From Gnetum montanum (Eukaryota; Streptophyta; Gnetopsida; Gnetales; Gnetaceae), in assembly GCA_015680685.1 (NCBI GenBank), contig MNCI01008287.1:124474-188473 (forward strand): a stretch of 64,000 nucleotides of DNA, read 5' to 3'. Under the pieces are notes generated by a model that was not told the origin of the DNA, did no database searches, and saw nothing but the letters and a program-made list of their open reading frames with translations. Made by a program: the position numbers and the translations under genes. Shown piece by piece: positions 1 through 11,749 of this stretch (its first letter is position 1; every line of letters starts with the position of its first letter).

Positions 1-1100
1 ACTTAGCAGCTCCTCCAAGGTTGAGATGGAGGTGCGTGGGAGTGCACAGTACCAGTCTAGAGCTTTTTCTGTCAGAGACATGGATGATGGTGTGAGGCCA
101 TGGTTGCAACAATAGAGATTTGGACCTGAAAGTCACCAAATGCACATTGGGATCGCCCTCCCCATTGTATTTTGTAAATTGGGGAAGTGGCACCCTAGGA
201 GACAACGTAAGCATAGGGACAGTCGGGCTAATAGGGTTGTCATGGTAAAAGTCCATGACCTGCACAATTTTAGAACTGGCTACCTTGAGGCGTTTGATTT
301 TCATAGTGAGGATCTGGATGAGTTGGAAAGCTTGATCTAGACCTCAGGATGTTGCAGGTGGTTGCAGGGTTACCTAAGAAACCATCATAGATGACGCCAC
401 TGGGGTAGCAACCTGTCCCATGGGAGGCACTGTTGGGGCTACTCTAGTAAGTGGTGTTGCCTGGGTGGTCCACCACCCAATGGGTGGTGCTGTTGCGGTG
501 GCGGCCATTGGTGGTGCCGTGGGGTTGGTTTCTTGCCCAAGTGGTAGGGCAGCCCACAACCTTGTGTTCAATTGCATCACCTATGAAAACTGGTATGCTT
601 GGTATTGGACGTAATGCGACATCTGAGGAGGTTGTGCAGTAGGAAGAGAAGTGGCTAACATCCACCATGCGGTTGAGAATGGGTCTGCTACTGGTGGTGG
701 AACATGTGCAGACAAGGGAATAGGAGTGGAACTGACGTGCAGTTGTGACATAGGCATAGTGTGCACATATGGCAACATAGTCGTGATTGACGTTAGGTAT
801 GATGTAAGAATAGATTGAGAAGGGAGGATGACTGGGAACAAAGTTGAAGGGCCTACTTGTTGGTAGGCTAAAGGCATGGGATGGCTACCCATTATCAAAG
901 AGGATGTGAGTTGTGGCAAGGTTGTGGCCACCACGAAGGGGGCAAAAGCAAAGAGTGGGATCGACCGGAAGACAGTAGTGGAAGGGATAGCCATGGTGTA
1001 GATCTAGCCACCACCTTCAGAGTGGGAGTCCAACTCCTCCTGCCCATCTTGAAACCCTTCATCATAGTTAGATGTTTTGTCTCGTTCTCTTGACCTAATT
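1..1100 (-). pseudogene. Ty3/gypsy gag of element F, partial, runs off left edge
   Basis: The minus frame from about 1100 down encodes a Pro/Ala/Thr-rich N-terminal region (ORF 994-581, then 580-374 in another frame). A gag core follows: RVPLPQFTKYNGEGDPNVHL near 200-130 and, after a frameshift near 100, TEKALDWYCALP and STLEELL up to the edge. The motif order (F.KY.G.GDP..HL, then A.DWY..LP) is that of plant gypsy gag. At least two frameshifts and several stops make it non-functional. The 5' LTR lies upstream at 1825-4072. Confidence 0.7.
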
Positions 1101-1824
1101 ACTTGCATCAGTTGGTTTAACACCCATTGATACACTTCAATTAGAGGAATGGTGACATTAGGAGTAGGGATGAACTCCCTCCTATTCCAATGGAGGAACT
1201 TGAAGTTATGTTTATCCTTGAGTTCTTAGCAATCTAAAGGTAGATTCACTTGGACTTTTGCACAGAGGAAATCGTACTGCTCTACGTCTTATGCCAAACG
1301 CTCAAGTGAAAGATGCCATAGACTAAGGGACTATTGCTATACCAACACTAGGCTAGGTAGTTGCTCAAGGCCTGTCATGCTTTGGACTGAGTACGGCACC
1401 TCTGAGTTCAAGGTGGGAATGCCAGTGGTTGCTGAAATCATTTTCTGTTATAAAATGAAAATTGTAAAGGAGAGAGAGACAGGCTAAAATTAGGTATGCT
1501 GGGGGGTGTCAAAAGTTGGCTTCCTTCACTGTTGCACCTGCTATGCTAAGCACGACTACTACACTAAACGGTTCGCTATGCAACACGAGATGTAGGCAAT
1601 GTAGCATAGTCAGCAGAGTGAACGCGGTTTAGTAGGTGGTTGGAGGCTTTCATCCTGCAGGGTTCTAGAGGAACCGTCGTTGTGACCAATCTACACCACC
1701 CAGTGCATAGACAACCACGAGGGTGTCACGTCTATGCTAGTAGGTGACAGGGTACAAACAATGTGCAGGATTACTTGTGATGCACGGAAAGGGTACAAAG
1801 GGCCCTCCTTCTACCGCCAAAAAT
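1101..1824 (-). other. Element F leader between primer site and gag
   Basis: About 0.7 kb of untranslated leader in element F. No coding frame is convincing here. A candidate primer-binding site next to the LTR reads TTTTTGGCGGTAGAAGGAG on the minus strand (1804-1822); which tRNA it would match is unknown to me. Confidence 0.45.
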
Positions 1825-2417
1825 TGTAGCGACTGAAAACATTGGTGGCTGAAACACCAAGAGGTCACCGAGTGTACAACCTAACCCTGGATCCATGCAA
1901 GGGTCATGCTAGAGTAAATGGAAGTGGGGTTCCCTTAACGGTCTGGTCAATCAGATAGGGACTTAACCAATGTACAATAACCTTTCGTAAATAGTCGTTT
2001 TAAAGACGTTGTGTATAACTTAAGCGATGGGTGAAAAATGTAAATTGATAGAGAATAATGCAAAATATGATAATAGAAAAATAAAAAGAAATAGGCTTGA
2101 GTGAGAAAGTGCACCATCTTAAGATCCAGGGATCTAATCTTTATTTGGCTAAAGGTGTATAACTGATGCACAGTGTGGACAAGCACAGCTTACAACGAAG
2201 TAGTATGGTCATAGCTCCTTGAACTGCTACCAACAACTTGCTAACAAGAACCTTCTGCTTGCTAGTCTCTTTGCCAAAGCTAATCTCTAGAAAGCCAAAA
2301 TGCCAAAATGCCCATCACCATGAAGCCAAGTGCAAAAGCCAAAAAATGCCAACCTTAAAAGCCAACCACAGGAAAGATGATTCCAAAAGCCAACCCTTTG
2401 AACGTTATTCACCGGGG

Positions 2418-2425
2418 TATTTATA
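2418..2425 (-). promoter_or_regulatory. TATA box of element F LTR
   Basis: TATAAATA on the minus strand inside the F LTR, between the U3 repeat array and the candidate AATAAA near 2142. Its position defines U3 as the part above 2425. Confidence 0.5.
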
Positions 2426-2823
2426 GAGCCAGATGCAGGAGAGAAACGTGGTTTGGATGGCACGTGTCCTGGGTCCCATAGAGTGCAAACGTGACTGCAT
2501 CATGCTGTTGTGTAATACTGGATGTGAAACCTACTACACTATGACCATACCACTCAAACTGCATGTGCCATAATCCAAGGAACTTCCATGTTTGCTACAG
2601 TGAATGCTATCAATGAATGCAAAGTGAAGCTTGTGCTCTAGGACTACATCTTTCCTACTCTTGCAAGCAAGGTTAAGCATAGGAACAACTTTGGCAGTAA
2701 TCAGGGGAGTGCAAAACAAAGCAAAATTGTTGATCTTGTCTATTGAAGAGATTTCGAGACAAGAGTAACCATTCCCAACAAGTCCTAGAGAAAATCAAAG
2801 ATGTCTTGGGGCTTCCACATGAG

Positions 2824-3690
2824 TGTTACGCCATTTACGCTGCCTAGTGTATTGGCGTAGCGTAAACACCCGCACGCTACACTGTGCTATGCTGCATAGT
2901 GTAATTGCCAATCTTAAAAGAAATCTTGGCTAAAATCCAAGAATGCCTATTTGAGGCCTGGCTAGGCAAGCAACTTCTGCAATTGACAAACCTATCTTCC
3001 ATGTTAAAGGGTCCTGGGACCTGTTGAGTTCATCCTTGGGACACTTTTGTGCTTTGCATTCTTGCTATGCTATGCTACACTATGTAGCGTAGCACAGTGT
3101 AGCAGCCAGTGTGACATGAATTCCTGTCTGATCTACAATACTTTGTCAAGAAACTTTGTTTGGGACCCGAGGGCAAAGTGGGACAAGTAATCTTAGAGGC
3201 TGAAGTGTGGCCAAGTGCAATTCTCTTGCTGGAACCACTTGGTGGAGGACCTTTGTGTGTTCTATCCTTGCTACGCTGCATAGCGTAGCATAGCGTAGCA
3301 CCCAGTTTGGCTCAAATTCTGACTTGCTTTGCAAACATTTTGTCACAGAATGTTAGTCATGTCTTAGCGTAATAGCAGAGCAAACCTGTTTGATGGTTGA
3401 AGCATGGGAAAATGTGCTTACTCCATCAAAGCCATCTGAGTAGGAGTATTGTTAGAGTACATCCCCATTACACTGTGCTACACTGTGTAGTGTAGCATAG
3501 CGTAGTGCTCAAATTGAAATGATTTCTGAAAAAAACTTGCCACATTTTACTACATCATATGCATCAAGGATGAAGTGGGGTAGATATCCTGAAGGACTGA
3601 ATCATTGTCAATCTACATCTTGCGTGCCTGATCAGTCTTCCCAAGGCTTGCTACGCTATGTAGCGTAGCGTAGCATAGCAGGTCTCACAG
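2824..3690. repeat. Array of about 200-bp units with GCTACGCTATGTAGC-type palindromic cores
   Basis: Five cores lie near 2824-2915, 3062-3108, 3268-3304, 3466-3514 and 3648-3682, so spacing is about 190-240 bp. Each is built from TAGCGTAG/CTACGCTA words that pair with themselves. Flanks between cores share blocks such as a conserved stretch ending in TTGCTACGCT on one side and GCC/ACCCAGTxTGRC on the other, so whole units, not only cores, were duplicated. A looser core lies at 1539-1615, outside the LTR. Confidence 0.65.
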
Positions 3691-4027
3691 TTAGAAAACT
3701 TGCCAAACTGTTTCACTCATCTTGAACACTTTCGACAACTCCTAGCATAGTCCCTACGTAGACCGTCAGCCAGGTCAAGTGTCAAGATGGGCAAGCTAGG
3801 GGGTGTAGCAAGCCTGCCAACCCGGGAGGTAGAAAATTTGCCAGACTATACGGTCTACTCCTGGTGCCTCTTTCATGCAAACTAGCCTTGTGGCTAGGTG
3901 CCATGTTAACTATGCTGCAAAGGTTGATAGGCAAGCTCGAAAGCAACATTGCAAGAATTAGGACTTCCAGGTTGCCATGTTGTCTATATGATCCATCATG
4001 ACATCATGCTTGTAGAGATCCTTGCCT

Positions 4028-4066
4028 AAATTTTGGGACTACTGAATCGTGAGAGTCCCAAAATTT
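4028..4066. repeat. Perfect 13-bp inverted repeat at outer edge of F LTR
   Basis: AAATTTTGGGACT at 4028-4040 is matched by its exact reverse complement at 4054-4066 with a 13-base loop, ending six bases inside the LTR terminus. It could form a hairpin in single-stranded DNA or RNA. Confidence 0.8.
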
Positions 4067-4078
4067 ATGTCATTTCAA

Positions 4079-5700
4079 TGATGAACCCCTCCTCGCTACT
4101 TGAAGTATGTTGGACATAACTGAGGTTTTTAGAATTACAACAAGGCATCAAAAAGATAGTAGGATCAAGAGATTAGATATGAACAACATCCCATGATTTG
4201 AAGGGGGATACAACATTGATCCTCAAAATTATTTACAAGCATTCCATGATGCATGTGCCTTATAGAACATAGAGAACGAAGAGAAAAAACTTAAGTTGTT
4301 CCCACAAACATTAGTTAAAGAAGCGGAAAGCTAGTATCAGTCTTTAGAACTAGAATCCATTCGTAGGTGGAGTACTATGTTAGAACTATTTAATGATAAG
4401 TACCAAACATACTCCCGAGTGTCTAACTTGCAAAAGCAAATCCAAGGCTAGAAACAAGGAGGACATGAACCCTTGGTTGCTACCATGGGCTGATATTATG
4501 CACTATTACATCATTATCCTGACCATGGTTATTCGCAAAGGGATCAACTGCGCCATCTCATGGATGGGCTTAGACATGAAATGAGAAGAACCCTTGGGAC
4601 TTATGCCCAAGGGAGACTATCTAAGCTTAGGTCCGATCAAATTCAAAGACTATTGGAGTAAGTTGCTAAGGAATAAGTTGAGCTACAGAATAGCGAAAGT
4701 GCAAAAGAGTATAACCGAGATCCTTCCCTTTGGAAGAGGGGAGTAAGATTTTGTGAGGATGAAGAAGAGTCATCACTCGAAGATATGGTGAATAAGAAAA
4801 CTTTGTCTATCCAAAAGATGACATCAAAAGTTTCGGCAAAGCTAGACCAAATGTGGGGTTCCCTAGACAATAGATTTCAAACTATTCTTAAAATAGTATA
4901 AGAGTCTAGAGAGCAAGGTAGTAAGAAAAGAAAAAATAAAGAGGTTGAACATGCACGTAGCAAGGGTAAGGGAAAAGTTACCATCATTGAAGTGTTTGTG
5001 GATTTAGAAATAGACAATGATAGTGGATGTGAGATATGTTAATATGACCATCCTAAGGGATGTTGCCCTGTAATCTCACATCTATAGGAGTTTGGGGTGT
5101 ATGCAATCAACCCACAATTAAACAAAAGCCAAACACCTCAAAGGTTACCTTATCATCAAGGTAACCAAAGGCAATTCCACAAACCCTTAACATATTATCC
5201 CATTGGAACTCCACCACAACCAATTAAGCAATATCAATAGTGGTAGCACCCACAATCATGGGAAATGCCACCACTAAGGCAACAGTATCCTTACCGGCAA
5301 CCTAACCCATATGGATATTATGTGTAGCAGCCAATCTTCCTACATGACTCTACTGGTCATGTCACTCCTCAACGTCACTACCAAGCCCACGCGTATTATG
5401 GGACTCCCTCTTCTAGAGATGATATTCCACAAGCATATCATCCTTCTCATCTAGCCACATCTCTTCCACCAATAGCTCCACTACCACCTGCTCCCAAGAT
5501 GCAAGGTGAAATCCCTACCTAGCCATAGTAATGTAATGCCACGAGGGCTATTAACTCTCAACCTACTGTTGGTTCCAACAAACACATGAAGAAAAGACCT
5601 TTCTTTAGAACCAACAGTCCAACCAAGCCCTTGCAATGACAAGCGGTTGATTCCTTAGATGCCTCAGTATCAATCAAAACTTCAGAGCCTCCTTCAACTC
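4079..5700 (+). pseudogene. Element A gag and nucleocapsid remnant
   Basis: It aligns with the gag of element B (17414-16400, minus) through words such as RIKRLDMNNIP, ALxNIENE, LELFNDKYQTYSRVSNLQK and QRDQLRHLMDGLRHE-like segments, broken by stops. A zinc-knuckle-like cluster CEIC.YDHPKGCC lies near 5030-5070. A Pro/Gln/Tyr-rich linker (5130-5700) leads into protease. Confidence 0.75.
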
Positions 5701-5714
5701 AACCACCGCACTCA

Positions 5715-6131
5715 ATGCATATGGTTATGCTAACACATGTCATCACCGATTGGATCAAAGTTGGCCATCTTCCCAGGAAATTCTCTAATCTTGGGAGTCC
5801 TCTGATATATTTACAAATCACTGGAAATGAACCGTACAAGGCTCTTTTGGATTCAGGTTCCACTATCAACTTGATTTCTCAAGAAATGTACAAGGCCTGG
5901 AACCTGCCTCCATTGAAAAAGAGCAACATCCATCTAGAGTTAGCCAACCAGTCCATCACTATCCCATTGGAACTAGTGCAAGACATTATTACCATTTTTT
6001 GTGGGTCGTTGTACCCAGCTAACTTCCTAGTGATTCAAGTGAACAATGGTAAGGAGGACTTCTCAATCATAATGGGAAGAGCACAGCTAAGTACCATCGA
6101 CACATGCCTAGGAATCCATGACTTTCCCTAG
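5715..6131 (+). pseudogene. Element A protease domain
   Basis: A 138-codon open stretch contains the retroviral-type aspartic protease active site ALLDSGSTINLIS and the flap-like IIMGRAQL. The frame runs into a stop at 6131 where element B continues, so the polyprotein is broken there. The domain is the same as in elements B and C. Confidence 0.85.
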
Positions 6132-6481
6132 AAATATCAAAGAAAAATACATTAGGAAATATCGAGAAGAAGAAAGTTCCATGCATCACATATAGTGACA
6201 TAGGGTGTAATTGTGTGCAGAGGTCATGGTTTATGCAAAGTTTAGCATTTCTTGCATGCAATCAGTGTGCACAAGTGATTAACATACAAAGATGCATGTA
6301 AGCAGTAGCCACACGATAGGAAGACACCCAATGGCTGACAAATAATCAAGAAAGTAGTTCACTCATATGCATTGAACCAACTGAGGGTTTGACTTGTGCT
6401 TACATCGATAGCATAGATGCATTAGAGCAAGTCCACCACCAACTTCCAAGTCTTAACCTTGAAAATATCAACTAGGGGAAG

Positions 6482-7620
6482 TTGGAAATCCTTGAGAAAT
6501 TTAAGCAAGAGTCCCTCGAGCTAAAACCATTTCCCACTGGTATGGAATACATGTTCCTTAAAAATAGAAAATCAGTAATTATCAATGCTAAGCTTGCTCC
6601 TCAACAGAAAGAAGAACTGCTAAAGGTAATCAATAGATGGTCAAAATCTCTCACTTGGTCATATTCCAAATTAACTAGAATAGATCCTAGGATATGCCAG
6701 CATAGAATTTACACTGACACCTCCATGAAGCCTTGAACATAATTGCAAAGATGATTGAACCCTAAGTTGAAGCAAGTAGTTAAGGAAGAAATCGAATAGC
6801 TTCTCAAGGCTACGTTTATATACCCAATTGCTGATAGCGAATGGGTTAGCCCCTTAGTTATTGTGCCTAAAAAGGAAGGCAAATGGAGGGTGTGCATAGA
6901 TTTCAGGCTACTAAATATGGTAACATTCAAAGATCACTTTCCATTGCCATTTGTTGACCAAGTCTTAGACACCATCGCAGGGAATCGTTATTATAGTTTT
7001 CTAGATGGATATAGCAAATATAAACAAATACAAATAGCCCCAAAAGACCAAGCCAAGACTACGTTCACCAATCCTTGGGGAACGTTCGCATACAAATAGA
7101 TGTCATTTGGCTTATGCAATGCCCCTACAACATTTCAACGACTAGTTCTAAGCATATTCGAACAGTAGATAGGGAATTGCGTGGAGGTCTTTATGGAAAA
7201 CTTCTCCACTTATGGAGAAAACTTTGCTCAAGCCTTGTACTGGTTATAGCAAGTGTTAAAAAGATGTGTAGAAACCAATTTGAGGCTCAATTGGAAAAAA
7301 AGCCATTTGATGGTCCAAGAGGACATAGTACTAGGGCACAAAATCTCACACACAAGGATAGAGGTAGACCCTGAGAAAATAAAAGTTATCCAAGGAATTA
7401 CTCATCAACTAGAAACTGTTAAAGATATTCGGTCATTCCTTGGACATACTAGCTACTATAGGAGATTTATTGAGAACTTTTCAAAGGTTTCCAAACCATT
7501 GGTAAAATTAAGGAAAAAGGACATACCTTTCGAATGGATCAGGGAATGCGAATTAGCTTTCAAACTCTAAAACAGAAGCTAGTAGAAACACCCATTCTAC
7601 AAGCTCCTAACTAGTCCAAA
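6482..7620 (+). pseudogene. Element A reverse transcriptase
   Basis: Pieces at 6482-6736, 6863-7099 and 7253-7570 cover the linker, the fingers/palm (KWRVCIDFRLLNM, HFPLPFVDQVLD, FLDGYSKY) and the thumb (FLGHTSYYRRFIENFS). The catalytic box, normally FMDDFS, reads FMENFS near 7190-7210, so both metal-binding aspartates are lost. Internal stops occur near 6800, 7098 and 7240. Confidence 0.85.
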
Positions 7621-8308
7621 CCATTCCATATCATGACTGACACAGCCAACTATGCTTTAGGATTCGTACTTACATAGTTAGATGACCAGAAGTTTCCTTA
7701 TTACATCCACTATGCAAGTAGAAGTATTGCTAGTGCACAACTTAACTACACTACCACAGAGAAAGAATTATAGCTGTAGTGTTTGCACTAGAAAAGTTTA
7801 GACACTCTGTATTGGGATATAAAGTATATATATGTACAGATCATAGTGCAATATGGTTTCTCATGAATAATCCAATGGTAAGCCCTCGTATCATACAATG
7901 GCTTGTAATCTTACAAGAGTTCGATTTAACGATGATTGATCGCAAGGGCACCGATAATGTAGTTGCTGATCATTTATCTCGGTTGCGATGGGACGATAAA
8001 GAGGATGAGTATCCAATTTTTGATCATTTTCTTGATGAATTCCTCTTTGCTAGTGTAGTGAATAATCAATCACCCACGAAGACAAATTGGTACAGTAGCA
8101 TTCTTACCTATCTCCTCACCCAACAAACACCACAAGAGTCAAACCTTAAGAAGAAACAACAGTTTCTTGATGAATTCCTCTTTGCTAGTGTAGTGAATAA
8201 TCAATCACCCACGAAGAAAAATTGGTACAGTAGCATTCTTACCTATCTCCTCACCCAACAAACACCACAAGAGTCAAACCTTAAGAAGAAACAACAGTTT
8301 CTTCACTG
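7621..8308 (+). pseudogene. Element A RNase H and linker with tandem duplication
   Basis: RNase H words YASRSIASAQLNYTTTEKE, FALEKFRHSVLGYK, TDHSAI and DNVVADHLSRL are clear. The linker after it carries an exact in-frame tandem duplication of 45 codons (8028-8162 and 8163-8297). Element B has the single-copy state, so the duplication arose in copy A or its direct parent. Confidence 0.85.
8028..8297 (+). repeat. 135-bp in-frame tandem duplication
   Basis: Two head-to-tail 135-bp copies (8028-8162, 8163-8297), each encoding FLDEFLFASVVNNQSPTK and onward to LKKKQQ. By eye they differ at only one base (Thr codon in the first, Lys in the second), much less than the element has diverged from B, so the duplication is recent compared with the insertion. 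Confidence 0.95.
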
Positions 8309-9449
8309 AGCCAAGTACTTTATGGAGATCAATGAGAAACTTTACAAAGTGTGTCTTGATGGCTTGGTTCGATGGTGTGTTTCCATTATAGATCAACTGT
8401 AAGTTATCAAAGATGCTCATGAGGGTCCTTGTGGGGGTCATTATGCTGAGAAATGAACAACCATCAAGATCATGCTTGTAGGATATTGTTGGCCTACATT
8501 ATTTCAGGATGCCCATTGTTTTGTCCAATCTTGTAATCATTGTCAATGTGATGGGGGAATGATTGCTAGAATGGAGGGTCCATAACAATGGATTCAACCG
8601 TTATAACCCTTTGACATTTGGGAAATTAATTTTATGGGGCTGATTACACCAATTTCCAATGGAAAAGCCTATATTATTGTTGTCGTTGATTACCTAACAA
8701 AATGGGCCGAAGTAGCTACTGTTAAAGATTTTACATCATCTACAGATGCACGATTTTTTCAACAACAAATCATAAACAAGTTTGGTGTGCCACATGCACT
8801 TAGTTCACACAATGGTACATACTTCACAGGTGCAACTTTTTAGAAATTAATGCAACGCTTAGGGGTTAAGCATAAATTGACTACACCATACCACCCCCAA
8901 GTGAACAGTCAAGCAAAAGTCACCAATAGGGAGGTTATGAAGATATTGACAAGAACCATTAGCAAGTTTAGGCAAGACTATAGCACTAAACTGAACGATG
9001 CTCTTTAGGCATACCGCTCCACATGGAAACTCCCTACAGGCTACTCTCCCTATGAGTTAGTGTACGGTAAATTACGAATGCTTCCCATTAAATCTAAGCT
9101 CCGTACATGTGACCTCAACCTTGACCTTGATCTAGCATAGAAACAATGGTTAGTAACCCTAAACTTGCTAGATGAAAATCGATTAACTGCCCTGTCATCT
9201 AACGAATTGCACAAGGCCTTCAATAAACAACATCATGACCTAAGAATTAGGAAAGTTAAATATAAGCCAGGAGATAAGGTTCTCTACTGGAATCCCACAC
9301 ATGTGCCACAACGTACTAAATTTCAAACATTGTGGGAAGGACCTTATATTATTTATGCAACTTTTCCTTTAGGAGCCATGGAAATATACAAACTTGAGAG
9401 CCCGGATAAGAAAATTTTGGTCAACATGCAACAAACCAAACCTTTCTAG
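8309..9449 (+). pseudogene. Element A integrase
   Basis: A His/Cys zinc finger (HEGPCGGHYAEK, then CNHC) precedes the core. All three catalytic positions are damaged: INFMG instead of IDFMG, SHNGTYF instead of SDNGTYF, and SQAKVTNRE instead of GQAEVTNRE. The C-terminal part (HDLRIRKVKYKPGDKVLYW, then LWEGPYII) is an open stretch of 94 codons ending at 9449, as expected for the pol end. Confidence 0.85.
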
Positions 9450-11402
9450 GAGCTTAGGACAGCTAGTAACATGCCACCTCTCTTGATGGACAACCCTGCT
9501 CACTATTTTGGATCTCCTCCTTCCATTTTAGTCATGGGGAAGATGGCCACCTATGCTAACCATTCTAGGCCCTCAATTCTTTTTGAATTTTTTTTACACA
9601 TTTTTGTTTTACACATTCTTTCAACTTTTCTTATTTTTGTTTTACACCATCATTCATGTTTTTACTATTTCTTTGTTTGCTTGATTTACTTTCATTCATC
9701 ATTTAATAAGTGCTCATGATGGTGGATTGAATTATATCATATTGATTGCTAATGTTTAGTTTTTACCTTTGAATTATGATGTTGATATTAAGGTATGGTT
9801 CTTTTGGTAAAACAGGCAATGAGTCCACGTCGCCCACTCATCCATAGAACTCTATGGTCTCCTTTGGCTTGGAATCGTACAGTCCCCTTTTTCTAAGTAA
9901 ACTTGTTAATGAATTGGTGGCTGGGTATTTTTTAAACCAAGGAAAAACTCAAAGGATGAAAAGGGTGTGACTTCAAGGGAATTCAATTCATTGGTGTTGG
10001 CCATTGTCTTGGGTTCTTGGATGCTTTTTCTTGGGTTTTTCACCATTCTAACATTGTTCAAATATTAGGAAGCTGAGTGAATAAAAATAATTCTTTGCAT
10101 GGTGTGGTTCTCACACATCAAAGAAAAAAGAGAAAAAGGTGAGAATTCAAAGCATACCCCTTAGACATAATAAAGCAATATGGGCTACAAGCGCTGATTA
10201 TGGCACTGGAAAGAGATGTTACCCAGTCCTGAAGGTTCCCTCTAACTAAGGCCCTTTTTCGTTTCCTACTTCTCCATCTCACTCTTCATGGGATGGTGCT
10301 CACTCTTTATGAAAGCATTCTTGTTGCCTCAAGAGGATGGATTGGCCAAGTTTATTAATGTGAGGTCACTGAATGTGGTTGGTTTGAGTCTAGATTTGGG
10401 ATGAGTTCTACTCAATTATCTTAACCATGAAATACACAAGGGGCTTTACACAACCTTGTTCTTGGGATTCCATTCCATTCTCTCCTCTCCATATTTCTTC
10501 CCATTTTCCACCTCATTGTCGATTTTATCATTAGTCTGTTCTGGGTTGATGCATCATTTTTCTTTGGTGAATTCTTGTGGGTAAGTTTTTAACTCTTGCT
10601 TCCAAATGACATTCCTAGAGCCTACAGACTCTTTGGTTTGTGGGTTTGTCAGGGCATAAAGGGCATGAGCCTACTTTGGGAAGGACCCACTTGCATATCT
10701 TTTGGTTTGGCTAGGTTAAGTTCTTTACCCTTAGACATTGTTACAATCAAATTCTTTTTATTTACCCCATCCATGTCATCCAAATTATATGCACCTTCAC
10801 AACTGTTTGTAATGAATTCCTTTTTATTGTTGTGAATGCCCTCTTTCCACTATGCCTTGTGTCAAGCTTTCTCTGAATTGTATGGATGGCTTCTATTTTT
10901 TAACCCATTCGTCAATCTTTTCACTAAAAATATCAAGCAAGAAATCTATCACAATCACAACTTGGCTAGATAAAATAACCAACACGACAAGGTATTTAGC
11001 CATTATTTATATATTATATATACTAATCCTTGGTTTTTTTGTGATTGCAGTGGGAAGCGTGGATTGGAAGTAGGACTGTCATCACCAAGGAGGATGCAAC
11101 CATATCACTCATAGGAGAGTGTTCATGGTCATTGGATCTCTTTTACCTCTCCCTCATTCTTCTATTGCCAAGAGGGGTTGGATGCCCTTTGGATCCATTG
11201 GTGTTCTTTCCTAATTGTCATGAACAACAATTTTGTATGTAATTGTAATATTGTATGCTTGGGCACTTCTGTATTTGTCTATTTTCTTTGTGTCACTCTG
11301 CATGTCAATCAAATAAGTCCACATCCCCCTAATATATTTTGTAAATAACTTGTTTCTCTTCTTCTATACTCAAGGAAAAGTTTTCATTCAGTCGTGGGGG
11401 TA
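9450..11402 (+). other. Element A long 3' region between pol and LTR
   Basis: About 1.95 kb without a convincing gene. From 9470 to about 10800 it aligns with the equivalent part of element C (56550 down to about 55140). After 10800 the two differ: C carries a coiled-coil frame, A has unrelated AT-rich DNA with a good splice-acceptor look near 11030-11050 (T-rich tract then TTGCAG). The polypurine tract GTGGGGGTA ends at 11402. Confidence 0.6.
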
Positions 11403-11407
11403 TGATG

Positions 11408-11548
11408 AGAGCAGTTACTCTAGCAATTATTCTAATTATTAGAGTAGTTACTCTAGCAGTTATTCTAATTATTAGAGTGGTTACTCTAGCAGTTATTCTA
11501 ATTATTAGAGTGGTTGCTCTAATTATTAAAGTGGTTACTATAATTATT
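11408..11548 (+). repeat. U3 tandem repeat array of element A (3 x 33 bp plus 2 x 21 bp)
   Basis: Three 33-bp units (11408, 11441, 11474) and two 21-bp shortened units (11507, 11528). Each carries TCTAATTATTAGAG-like self-complementary sequence and AGAGTRGTTACTCTAG. The array ends 20 bp before the TATA box, where enhancer repeats usually lie. Confidence 0.93.
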
Positions 11549-11568
11549 AAAGTAGTTTCTCCCAAGCC

Positions 11569-11576
11569 TATAAATA
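11569..11576 (+). promoter_or_regulatory. TATA box of element A LTR
   Basis: TATAAATA just downstream of the U3 array; the same box with the same GCCTATAAATA-type context is present in the B and C LTRs. Confidence 0.7.
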
Positions 11577-11743
11577 CAGTGCCTAGGCACATAATTGGGA
11601 AGAAGTCTTTTAGTAGTCAAGTAGTGAAACTCTTGTAATCTGTTTAAAAGTTAGAGTATTTTCCAAGTGCTCACAGTAGGAGGTCTAAGTGTGGACGGAT
11701 CTTTATTCGAGCATTATGTACCTGAGCATACCTTATGTATAGC

Positions 11744-11749
11744 AATAAA
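11744..11749 (+). terminator. Polyadenylation signal of element A LTR
   Basis: AATAAA within the conserved AATAAAGATGAGCT block that is shared by all LTRs of this family; marks the end of R. Confidence 0.6.

Larger units (their letters stand above)
1825..4072 (-). mobile_element. 5' LTR of gypsy element F (about 2.25 kb)
   Basis: In plus orientation it starts TGTAGCGACTG next to the primer site and ends ATTTATGTCA against element A, so it has TG...CA ends. On the minus strand there is a TATA box TATAAATA at 2425-2418 and an AATAAA signal near 2142. The U3 part carries a diverged array of about 200-bp units with self-complementary cores, and a perfect 13-bp inverted repeat lies at its outer end. 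The next five bases, tttca, then begin the gag sequence of element A, so F probably inserted there. The other LTR is outside the window, so the boundary call rests on one copy. Confidence 0.6.

Noticed and set aside
9471-9719. Plus-strand ORF after element A pol
   Set aside because: Aligned element C sequence is non-coding here and the frame is Phe-rich T-tract translation.
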